From Rhizoctonia solani (lineage: Eukaryota > Basidiomycota > Agaricomycetes > Cantharellales > Ceratobasidiaceae): a DNA stretch of 64,000 nt. This document shows, in pieces, positions 39,738 through 48,900 of the stretch. Every line of letters starts with the position of its first letter. Position 1 is the stretch's first letter. The stretch is taken from NCBI RefSeq assembly GCF_016906535.1, contig NC_057380.1, positions 2,035,830 to 2,099,829 of the forward strand. The letters run 5' to 3'. Below the pieces are notes generated by a model that had not been told where the DNA came from, did not search any database, and saw nothing but the letters and a program-made list of their open reading frames with translations. The position numbers were made by a program, and so were the translations under genes.

Positions 39738-41771
39738 CCGCACAGAGCCAGCGGTGCTTATGCTGTAAATGCTTGTGAGGCTTGCAAAGATCATAAACTA
39801 TGGAACCCAATAATTAAGTCAAATTTGAATATATAATTACACACTCACCTTCATGGTCATAGCCTTGCTCGGTCGACAGCAAACAGGCCCGTAGCTTGCA
39901 ATACGGGCAGTGGTTTTCTTTGGAAGTAGCGCCAACATGACCTATACACTTGATGCGCGCGATCCAATCGACCACAAGGACGGATAAGTTTGCGTAAACG
40001 CATTGGTCTTGAATTTCCCCCGTCTCAGCATTGTGCACCGGCAACTCAATGCCTGTAGTAGCTTTAGTATATAAGTGAGAATTAATCACTAGACATGCCA
40101 TTAGACAGAGAAATTAAATTGTCAATAAGAGGCTCCATCATTTGGTCAAACGCGTAGTCCTTAGGCTCCGTTGGTCCAGGGAGTACCATTGCAAGGATTG
40201 TGTTTTCAAATAAATTCCGTTTGAAATACGGAAGATTATTGATAACAATATACACTCTGTTGGAAGTATAACTTCCACCGGCAGTGTAATCGCCTTTGTT
40301 TGCCTGGTATCTGCGCATATATGTTTAAATGAAAAGATAGCCTTAAGTTAAGCACTCACCCATTGGCATTAAGTGTAAGGCTAAGGCCCAAAGGTAAGCG
40401 CGCAAGAGATAAAGGAAAATCTCCGGCGGGCAAATCCACGTACTTGCCATTAATAAATTGTTGGGTGAGTCCCGTTGCATGCGCCCGCCAACCCCAGCCC
40501 TTGCTGATGTCCGAAAATTGTTGGTTGACTGGCATGTTGTTGAACCACTCCACAGGATCCTGAGGCCTTGTTGGGTTCTCAGTTGGCTCATCGTTGGGAT
40601 TGTTGTTGTTACGCCAATGTTGACAAAGCTTGGACATACCGGGGCGGGACAATAGACAACCAAGAGCAGCAGGGAGAGGAATGTAAGGAAATGATTTAGA
40701 GGGGCTACGCTTGATAGTACCGTTGGCAAGTAAGCGCTCCGTGTATAGAATACCAAGGCATTGTTCTCCAACGTTCCAAGTGCACTGGGGATTGGGGAGC
40801 TGGTAAAGTTGCTCCATGGTGTATTGTCTGCCGCATGTGGGCTCGGGGCACACAGGATAGATTCTGATTAGTTCCGAGTGGTCCATTCCAAGCCGGCGCT
40901 CAAGCGACCGTAGAGTAAGAGGCATTTGTTGAATCTCTTCAACAAGCAGCTGAGGGAGGTATTGTGCATTGGCCATAAGGGCCAATTTGTGGGACTCCAG
41001 TATCAATTGAACAGAGTCTTGTGTTGCATGGTTGAACGCGTACTGAGCCCAAGTGCGCAAGTAAATGTTCCGTAGCGTTGGGTGAGCATCAAATAGAGGC
41101 ATGCCGGCTCCTCCATCATTGCCAGGAGGCTTGGGAGGCCCCTTGGCATCATCCGGTGGGACACGGATCAGCGGTTCCTCCACGAGCACTCCCTTGGCGT
41201 TGTCTGGATTGTCTGGATTGTCTGGATCGTCTGGGTAAGGATAAGCATTGTCGTTGTCTTCTATGTATGAATTGTCATGATGGGGTTCTTTGGCGTCAGA
41301 AGGAAGGGGATTGTTGCCAAGGGGAAGCGGGGCAGGCCTAGTTGCTCCAGAAACAGATAGATTCATGAGATATTTGCCAAAATAATCAACATCCAAGCAA
41401 GGACTGCACGTGGTAAGGCATGGATTGTCTGAGTCTGAGTCTGAGTCTGAGCCAGGGGAGGAATTGTTGCATAAGTCAAGCAATTTGTCCGGTTGAGTAG
41501 AATTATCAATAGACTCAAAAAGCGGTGGGGTACGAGGAGATTGTAATAAGTGAGTCTTGGAACAAGAGCCAAGACGGGGCAATCCAGGTCTAGAACAAGA
41601 ATCGGCGGGAGTATAATGCTCGTCGGGTGGAAATGTGTCAAGATCAGTAAGGTGACATGCATTAATGCTAGTGCTAGAGATTGTTGCGGCTTGATTACCT
41701 AAGTCGCTAAGATCAGGTGATTGGCGGGGAGGGGCTTCTGAGGGGCACGGGACAGACGGTCCCGCCCGCAC
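39733..41771 (-). pseudogene. Tnp2-like transposase, 5' exons
   Basis: The N-terminal half of the transposase. The long exon (41771-40360) has a Ser/Asp/Pro-rich, probably disordered start and a DPDNPDNPDN repeat. Then come the zinc-like segment YPVCPEPTCGRQYTMEQLYQ, a CTW...CLG segment and SLTLNANG at the splice site. The next exon (about 40317-40099) reads VYIVINNLPYFKRNLFEN and MVLPGPTEPKDYAFDQMMEPLIDNL; the third (about 40100-39850) reads ARIKCIGHVGATSKENHCPYC. These are Tnp2 landmarks (NLP...R, PGP.EP, CxYC). A one-base change near 40100 breaks the frame between exons 2 and 3. A short exon (39798-39733) leads into E4 and matches up with 33481 in frame. The protein would cut and join element ends. 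The start at 41771 is a non-ATG codon, so an upstream exon is likely. Confidence 0.8.
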
Positions 41772-41984
41772 ATTGCATTGTTGGGCCAGTGGGTGGACAC
41801 CGTTTGTCCTTCAATGTGCAGCTATAGTCCCTGGCTTCTGGTGATACTGAAATGGATAACATTTCAAGCAGTCGCAGAGCCTCTTCTGGCCAAGCAAGCA
41901 GTCAGAGATACGTTTCTTGGACTGTAAACTACCATGAAGCTCAAATTAATGAAACTTAGATGAATTAAACTTGCCTTTCTAGCC

Positions 41985-42115
41985 TTTTCCTTCGCTTTTA
42001 GTAATGTTTCCGTATTGTACTTTGCCATGTGTGCTAGGTGTTGACTTTGATACGTTGTGGCGCGGGTGAGGAGAAGAACAAAATTGTCTAAGTCGTTCCC
42101 GATGCTCATAGTCAT
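41985..42115 (-). CDS. Possible first exon of the Tnp2-like gene
   Basis: A small Met-initiated frame (MTMSIGNDLDNFVLLLTRAT) with a helical, Lys-rich end (LLKAKEKARKA) lies just upstream of the long transposase exon. It could splice from a GC donor near 41985, but no certain acceptor joins the frames. It may equally be a chance frame. Confidence 0.2.
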
Positions 42116-42158
42116 TAAATTTCAAATAGACCCTGAAGATCGTATTCCTATTCTAAGT

Positions 42159-42286
42159 CTGGTCAATTACTGTACAACAACGCCACAGCGAAGCATGATC
42201 TGAGATCCAATCTAAGTCTGGACACATGCTGTCCAAGTCCCGTGCCCGCCGCACACCCTTTGTCGAAAAGGGGGTGAAGTCCTGTG
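42159..42286 (+). repeat. 128-bp repeat with terminal hairpin, copy 2
   Basis: Same orientation as 22102-22227, ending GGGGGTGAAGTCCTGTG. It lies just outside the transposase start, so it is the best candidate for the right end of the DNA transposon. Sequence after it (ATGACAAGTC) is unrelated to that after copy 1. Confidence 0.6.
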
Positions 42287-42499
42287 ATGACAAGTCTACC
42301 AATCGATTCTTGGTCCGGAAAGGTCAGTATACTCAATGGAACATTGTGCCCTCATCTCGGGTACAAAGTGTTCTTGGACAATTGCAAGGCCCAAGCCTAA
42401 CTCCAACGAAAATGGCAATTGTTGATGCTGTAACTATCTTAGGCATGTGTCTATTGTTGGTCCTCTCAAAGTACTTGTTTGACCACAGCATGATCTTAC
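42287..42499. other. Unassigned intergenic DNA between transposon end and MITE
   Basis: About 210 bp with one short plus-strand frame that has no recognisable features. Confidence 0.4.
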
Positions 42500-42501
42500 T
42501 A

Positions 42502-42708
42502 CTCTACGGGGTTCCGAAAATCTCGGGAGCGCTCCAAGACTCGCTATTGTCGGCGAGCACTCCGGAGCGTCTACTATGACGCTCAGAAGTGCTCGTGGAG
42601 TGCTCTCGAGTGCTCGCCGAGCAATCCGGATCCGTCGGATCCTAACGAGGAGGTTCCCAAAACCGGAGCACTCTAGAGCGCTCCAGAGTTTTTGGGGACC
42701 CCGTAGAG
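42502..42708. mobile_element. MITE-1 (207 bp, TA target duplication)
   Basis: The terminal inverted repeats are CTCTACGGGGTTCCGAAAA (left) and CTCTACGGGGTCCCCAAAA (right, reverse complement), flanked by TA on both sides (42500-42501 and 42709-42710). The inside is full of AGTGCTC/GAGCGCTCC words in both orientations. TA duplication and short size fit a Tc1/mariner-type non-autonomous element. It encodes nothing. Confidence 0.85.
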
Positions 42709-42710
42709 TA

Positions 42711-43161
42711 CCTATTACAAGACACCTTCCATTTCAAATTTCCTTCGTTTATTCTCAAATCGCGAAAGTGAGAAAATTTTGAAAGTTTTCTGAGGCACGT
42801 CAACCCGACCCAATCCACATCTCTAGGTTCTAGGAAGTTCCAAACACCACGCTTGCCTCTTTAACTACTAGCTTTCCCCAAGAGCATAGAAGAATCGCAG
42901 TATGGATTAACGATAATTTAGCGCACCTCTATCTGGGCCAGGGTGGCAACATGAGGCGATCAATAGCTCGGTAATTGACCTCTAGAACATGCAGGTTTTA
43001 TACTTATATCATGTTGTGTCATTTGCAAGTTCTCAATTATTAAGGAATGAGCGGAATCTAAGATCGCGAGAGGCAGAAAGCCAAATGAAAGCTTGCATTG
43101 GATCCAACTAACGCTTGAAACACCTTTGTAAAATACAGAGCTATCAAGACACAGTTTCTCA
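42711..43161. other. Intergenic DNA downstream of the DUF3632-like gene
   Basis: About 450 bp. I see no gene or repeat beyond short AT-rich runs. Confidence 0.5.
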
Positions 43162-44299
43162 TTATCGTTCAGCTTGTTCCATAGCATCCAATGCACGCTT
43201 GGAAGCATCATTTATTTTTGAATCCTGGAATTTCTCATTCCCAGCGCTACCGCACCATAGGATAACCTTGTTCAGGACGTCTTTCCATACCTGCCATCGT
43301 TTATGATCGTGATCGTACCCATCCACCCCATCCCATCGTTTACCACCTCTACCTGGGGCCCCTGCCCTCTTGGGCCAATCTGGATTACCCTTCGGTCCCC
43401 ATATTTCCGTGCATTTGTACATCAATGGTGCCGTGTTGCATATCCATATCGTCGCGGCTTCAACTTGAAATGCAAGGTACGCTGGACTTTCCTCAAAAGT
43501 GTCGCACTCGGTACCGTAAACCGGCGGTGATTCTGGCCAGTCTTCCAGTCCAGAACGGAGGGCCCAGATCGCATACAAAGCATAATCACTGTATCCGCAG
43601 TCACGCCAGAGAAGAGAGATGAAAGATTGAAGCGACAGCCATTGATGGCGAGATTTCGCGAGACGAGTGACATCCGATTCTGATTCCCCACCATGGAGAT
43701 GAGAAGTTTCAAGTTGAAAAGCCCCAGCTACTGATGCTTGACCTTCCCGGCATAATAACGAAGAGGAGCTGAATCTCATCGTGTCGATAGGCTCTATACA
43801 AGAAAAGCGCATGATTATTCGTTGCTTGACGGACAAGAAGATCACCTACCATTGTAATGATCACGAAGTGTTTGACCTAGTAAGGGCAAAGTGCTCCAGC
43901 CGCATTTTCCCCTCTAATCGACCATTCACCGTTTTCCGATTGTGAATTGTCTTTAATTTTGCCAACAAGGTCGACAAGGCGAGTGATGTGCTCGCTATGA
44001 GCTTGTTCCTGAACAGGCGAATTGTTCACGCATCCAATAACAGTTTCCCACAGGGTAGAAAAGAATTGGGGAACGCCGGGGGTACTATTGCCACGATCAA
44101 AGTCTTCTTCCTCTTCAGCTGTAGATCCAGCGGTCTGAGCGGGGCGCTCGGAGCATATTTTGAAATATTCATTTCCGATTTCATACAGTCGTCGGTTGGC
44201 TTCGGTGGGCAAGATGTTGTGAGTTGAAGACACCAGAGAACCCAATGCAGACTCGATGTCAGACTTCATTTTGTCAAGATTTGACATCGTGTAATGCAA
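43162..44299 (-). pseudogene. DUF3632-like protein (probable one-base frameshift in exon 1)
   Basis: Two exons, 44299-43850 and 43793-43162, are separated by a 56-nt intron (GTAGGT...TATAG). The product has an N-terminal Met region (MSNLDKMKSDIESALGSLV) and helical segments. The C-terminal block is characteristic of DUF3632: YALYAIWALRSGLEDWPE, YLAFQVEAATIWICNTAP, then a Gly-rich loop and RWQVWKDVLNKV. Its function is not known; such proteins are common and numerous in basidiomycete genomes. Near 43905-43925 the frame leads to a stop (ALCPY), while the next frame continues well (GWSTLPLLGQTLRDHYN) up to the splice site. One base therefore seems missing in exon 1. This is either a recent pseudogene or a sequence error. 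Confidence 0.65.
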
Positions 44300-46304
44300 G
44301 GAGCCACACGTGCTTTATGGAATGGTTGGTTGATGGTGTACCGACAATATGCCTAAGCCTGGAAGGAAGTGGAAAGCAAGGCAGAGGTTTGCCCGGTAGT
44401 AATTTAAGGCGGGGTGAAGTTGGTTCCCAGCATGTGATCCGGCTTCGACGCACGTGAGTGACTACCCAGCACCAAAGGTGACACCGGGACCTGGAACATA
44501 ATAGTGCCGCAGGATTGCATCTTTTAATATCAAGTCTATGATGACTCATTTGGGCTAAAGTAAGGTGGCGAATGTAGTTGTGATCAATTTAAACTTGGTT
44601 TACGGGCCCTCGTCTTGATACGATGATGTCATGGACCCGCGGAGATGCATGGCAGGCTAGGGACGGCGCTTATGTAGATCACGCGGCACGGCTTATTTTT
44701 ATTATTTTTATTCATATTTAAAGAGCTACAAGCGAATAAGCTTAAGGCTAACCGCTCACAAAACCCAGGCAAACTACGCTAAGAAAGAAAGAGAAAAGAA
44801 GGAAAACAACAGAGGACGAGACGAGGTAGTAAGCACGGAAGGGCCTTTCGACCCGATACAGGGGCCCTAAGGGCGTGGGACGGGAGGTCATAAGGACTGG
44901 AGTGTGGCGGCCGTAAGGACGTATGGAGGCGGTCGTAAGGGCGTGTGGTCATGGACGTAAGGTCCTACATATTTTGAGCGGTAGCTGGTGGGCCTCCAAG
45001 CTTTCCGATTCCGGGCCTAGATATGAAATCAGCCACGCGGCACGGCATCGCGAGCAACTAGTTTGCTCGCGACCACCGCACTGACTAGCACATTTGGCTC
45101 GCCCGACACCTTTTTACCACCCCCTCCATTGCTATATGATCGCGACAGGAGCCTTGTAGCCACCCAACCCACGCACGAGTTGTACTTCAGATCCGAATCG
45201 ATTTACTACAGATATTTAAACTACATGAGCTCTCATAAATGATTGAGAATGTATCCCTGATTTAAAAGAGGTGAAGAGCATTGAGAAGTTAGGAGTATAT
45301 ATAGACGCGGTATATACATATAGTTCGATATCGATATCGAGTCGGCCGTTAGCTACATACCACTTGTATCGTCATGCCCCGGAACCAACGCCTCATAAGC
45401 AGAGTTTGAATATAAGTTCAAAAACCCAATAAAGGAAGCAACCCCGAAGAATAGCCACTCATCTCGATTGACCCGGATCTAGGACGACCCAAACAAGCCT
45501 CTTCGGTTATCTCGGTCATGATAATGATTATGACTATCCGCTGCCCCCTCCCCCCGATTTCACATAGACCCGCCCTGTAATGGATAGTTCCAAGTAAGGT
45601 GCTCATAAGGCTCAAACTTCGTTATGATAGAATTAATAGTATTATTGATGCTTGGGACACGGAGGTGCTTTTGCTCAAGTAGGTCAGTAGGCCTGCTCAG
45701 ATGATCTTCCATCACCCGGCAAAATCAGCCGAACGCCCGGGCTGATACTCGATCGAGAGTTCCTGTTTGAATCAGTTGGAGGTGTGCTTCTTGGGCGTAA
45801 GAAAACAACCGGAGAGCTTGGCGCTGTAATAAGCGATGGATACGCGCCCATTCAAGCGAGCGCCTGGTGTTTTGATATACACGAAATCATAATTGAGGGC
45901 CATGTATGCGGATTCAAGTGAGGTCTAGTATAGTTAATTAAGTAGCTAAAACGCTTGAGATACTGACAGCAAAGTAATAGTCAAGAAAGGCTCATCTGAA
46001 ATATTGCTTTCAAAACACACCAGCAAAAAGCTTTGCATAACAATTACCTGTGCGTATAGACATCGATTTCAGATACCTTAGTTGAATGCATCCTCCAGCC
46101 CGTGAACCCCGGTGGCTAGTCTGCCGAACCGGATCAAATATTGTCGAGGGCTGTATCCCTCGAGGCACATGCACCACTGACTGGCCTCTCAGGCCTAAGA
46201 AGATATCGATTGAATGGGGGCCTATAAGTACCAGCCTCATTGCCAGGCAGCTATCGTCACAGAGGTTTAGCTATTTCACTTACTCACAAAGAAATCTCCC
46301 AAAT
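44300..46304. other. 2-kb intergenic region
   Basis: I find no convincing gene. It contains a T/A-rich low-complexity run (44690-44720), a cluster of loosely repeated CGTAAGG words (44870-44975) and the hairpin GCGAGCAA-CTAGT-TTGCTCGC (about 45049-45069). There is also a (GATATC)-rich palindromic word (45330-45345). CACGCGGCACGGC occurs twice (about 44680 and 45035). It may contain promoters for the thaumatin-like gene and for the divergent DUF3632-like gene, but I cannot point to boxes. Confidence 0.5.
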
Positions 46305-47133
46305 ATGCATTTTTCCATCGCATCTACCGTTTCCGCTTTGGTGTTCCTTATATCGGGGGTCCAAGCTGCCCACAAACTTACGTTGAAGGTAAGGATTCAG
46401 GTTTTGACACCATCAAGACAGGTTGCTGATATCTAATTATGAAATGGTCAGAATAATTGTTCATGGTAAGGGTGGTACGACATATGTGCCATTGACAGAC
46501 ATTTATACTTTTTCTTTATCAGGGGAGTCGGTGTGAGGGTCGATAACTGGAGCGGCAGTCCATACACTGGAGCGGCACGCGTTGATATTGGGGCAGGGAC
46601 CTCCAAGAGCGTCTCTGTTCCTGACGGCTGGATCGGTCGCGTTTGTGATGTCGCTGGGGATGGTTCGTGTGCCAATAACTGTTATGGAGTGAGTCGCATT
46701 TACAATGTTTGCCAAGGAGTTAACATTTAAGCTGCTATCCAGAAATGTTCTATGTCTGAGTTCAATATGAACGCGGGAGGCCTCAATTACTACGACATCT
46801 CAAATATTCTAGCGTTCAGTGTGGTACGTAGTTTGAGTTTTCAACCAAAATAAGGCACACTTTCTACACAATATTAATTAACACCTCAATACAGGCCCAG
46901 AAAATCACCAGCACCTGTGGCTCAGTCACCTGTGGATCGGCGAGCTGCCCTTGCAACCAGGTAAGCAAGCTCTTAACACTGGCAGTTGATGTGGCGTGCA
47001 AACTCATATGAAAATTCAATATCAGGCTTACCGTCCAGGCGATACCTCTGGTACTTGCGGGGGAACTGGCCCAGTTGACCAAGCCGTGCGGGCCTGTGCC
47101 GGAAATGATTTCACCATCACTTACTGCCCATAA
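46305..47133 (+). CDS. Small secreted thaumatin-like protein (six exons, 172 codons)
   Basis: Exons: 46305-46388, 46452-46465, 46523-46688, 46743-46823, 46895-46960, 47026-47133; all introns are GT-AG. The first 20 or so residues are a signal peptide (hydrophobic ALVFLISGVQA). The mature part is Cys-rich (about 12 Cys) with NNCSW, RVDNWSGSPYTGAARVDIGA, a CSMSEFNMNAGGLNYYDIS segment, CGSVTCGSASCPCNQAYRPG, TCGGTGPVDQAVRAC and the C-terminal FTITYCP. These are features of the small thaumatin-like family (about 150-180 residues, shorter than the 200-plus of plant thaumatins). It is probably exported to the cell wall or apoplast; glucan binding or antifungal roles are known in the family. Exon 2 is only 14 nt but supplies the NNCSW codons, so it is needed. 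Confidence 0.85.
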
Positions 47134-47738
47134 AGTCAATGAGCCGTTCTGTAAATACGTTCTCTTACGATGGTGGTTTTTGAGTACTAGATTTGTTCTT
47201 TGTTTCACTGCTTGAAGCGTCTGGGAGCCTGACATAAGAGCGATGGATATTTTTATGGGAGTCTGGTCCATGGGGTAATATACAGTATGAGAGACTTGAA
47301 CAAGTCAAATGGATTAAAGAGACCGGTACCAAGCAACCTTTCCCAACTTCTCAGAAAGAGTGAAGGTGAATGGCTGTAGGCAGAAACTAACTAATTTCAA
47401 CAGAAGTTTCGTTATGTAGGGATAAGTTCAGTAAACTGTGGTTATTCATTATTTATTTGATTAGTTCAGCACTCCTAAGTATGGTTGTCCTTGCAGATTC
47501 GGCAATTTGACCAGGGATAAGTTCTCTAGAAATCCAATGGATTTAGATAACCGCTGGTGAGCCCCTAGGAATTATAGGATACTGATAAAAGGTCAAAGCT
47601 GGGGAATTCGAAGTGAGCCACCCCAAGCAAGCGAGCCCCTCGGCTCTCAGTGGCTTTCTTGTCAATTTCTCTGCAAAGAAGGTAGCATATAGCAAGACAG
47701 AAAGTAAGAGACGTATATAAATAAACCTTGGAGTCAAT
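47134..47738. other. Intergenic DNA downstream of the thaumatin-like gene
   Basis: About 600 bp. It holds the 3' untranslated part of the gene and nothing else I can identify. Confidence 0.5.
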
Positions 47739-47948
47739 ACGGTGGACCCCAAAAGTGCGGATTTTCTGGGTGTAAAAAATCGCGTGTTATATGTGGAGTG
47801 TTGGCAAAATCCGACCGGTTTTTTCATGAGTCCGCATCCTCAACTCATCCCTGTGTGCCATCGGCGTGCGGATTCTGCGATTTGAGGTGCTGATTTCTGG
47901 AAAAATCTAGACGTCATGCAGATTTTCCGTACTTTTGGGGTTCACCGT
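47739..47948. mobile_element. MITE-2 (210 bp)
   Basis: The ends are ACGGTGGACCCCAAAAGTG (left) and ACGGTGAACCCCAAAAGTA (right, reverse complement). Homology extends over about 28 bp with few mismatches. Flanks are AAT/GCA, so a TA duplication is not intact. There is no coding sequence. The CCCCAAAA core of the end is also present in MITE-1. Confidence 0.78.
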
Positions 47949-47994
47949 GCAATGCCAATAGCAAAAGAGGGGAAGATAATGGGAAAGGGGATAA

Positions 47995-48311
47995 TTATGC
48001 TGGATCATTGAGCTCAGACAGATACTCGGGCTCCGATGCGCGCTGGGAGTTAGAGTGGAATTCCTTATCATCATGAGCCTTCCCGACCTTCTGTAACCCT
48101 CCTGGAAGCGCAAACATGGCGCCACGATTGAACTCGAGATCCGCATACCGTTCGCGCAAAACATCGATGTATACGTAGTTGGTCTAATCTGCTACAATTT
48201 CGGGGACGGCGTGTGAATGCTGGCCCACGAGCTGCAGGGTAGTCTCTTGTAATGCAAAATTCTTTCTTTCGTCTTGTTGATTGAGTGGCTTGCCTTGTTT
48301 GCGTGCAGCTC
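47995..48311 (-). pseudogene. Possible 3' exon remnant of an unidentified gene
   Basis: The minus strand reads well from an acceptor at 48311 (TTACAG) to TAA 47995-47997. It gives KNFALQETTLQLVGQHSHAV, then one stop (TAG near 48185), then TNYVYIDVLRERYADLEF and FALPGGLQKVGKAHDDKE to the end. Composition is protein-like on both sides of the stop. I do not recognise the family, and no upstream exons are certain. MITE-2 lies 47 bp beyond the end. Confidence 0.35.
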
Positions 48312-48900
48312 CTGTAATAGAAATGTAACTAAATAATCGCCCTCAGGTGACTCTTGACTATGTTTGCACCACCCAGGATTGGGTTGAGACACAGACGACC
48401 GGGACAAGATAACAAGCAAGTAAATAATACGCATATATCCTCAAATAAATATGAAAATCAGTGATCACGTTGAGGGAATGATTCACAGAGTCGTTTAGTG
48501 GGATTGTATGGGGTACTGGATCAGTAGTAAGCCCATCCCCGTAAGTGATGGTAGCTTATAGGGCAAGGGAGAAATAATGATGGGTATCAAACAATGATTG
48601 TATTACTGGCAAACTATCAAGGCCTCTAGAAATAGATCTAGAAACGACGCGACGGATGTATGATTGTGTTCTAACAAGCCACGAGCCATTCCACGAGCTT
48701 GCCGAAAGCGACTGCAGGGGTTCTCATTCAATTCACTTATACGAGATGAAGGTCGGAAGCGTTGTACACTCAGTAGCATCACTGAGCACGGTTGGTATTG
48801 GACAAGACGCTGGCGCTTATTGATTTCCACGTGACTGTACTGCCACTGATGCGGGGGATGATCATCCAGCGACGTGGCCAGCGAGTCGGAAACGAGACCG
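48312..48900. other. Upstream region of the Zn2Cys6 gene
   Basis: About 590 bp. No gene is supported here. The in-frame TGA upstream of the Zn2Cys6 start (48847-48849) supports beginning at 48901. Confidence 0.5.

Larger units (their letters stand above)
22261..42286. mobile_element. Tnp2-type DNA transposon remnant (ends not resolved)
   Basis: Without E3 and E4 this segment is about 7.6 kb, with gene A on the plus strand and a Tnp2-like transposase on the minus strand. Such two-gene arrangements are known in CACTA-like elements. The right limit is taken at the hairpin-bearing repeat ending 42286. The left end is not clear because the same repeat lies in the same, not inverted, orientation at 22102-22227, and the left side is rearranged by the inverted duplication. 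I see no confirmed terminal inverted repeat or target duplication. Confidence 0.5.

Noticed and set aside
41424..41455. CRISPR-like or satellite repeat (GAGTCT repeats)
   Set aside because: It is a short simple repeat encoding Asp/Ser within the transposase exon.
44690..44980. Possible SINE or LINE tail
   Set aside because: Only a T/A-rich run and loosely repeated CGTAAGG words; no promoter boxes, no tail, no target duplication.
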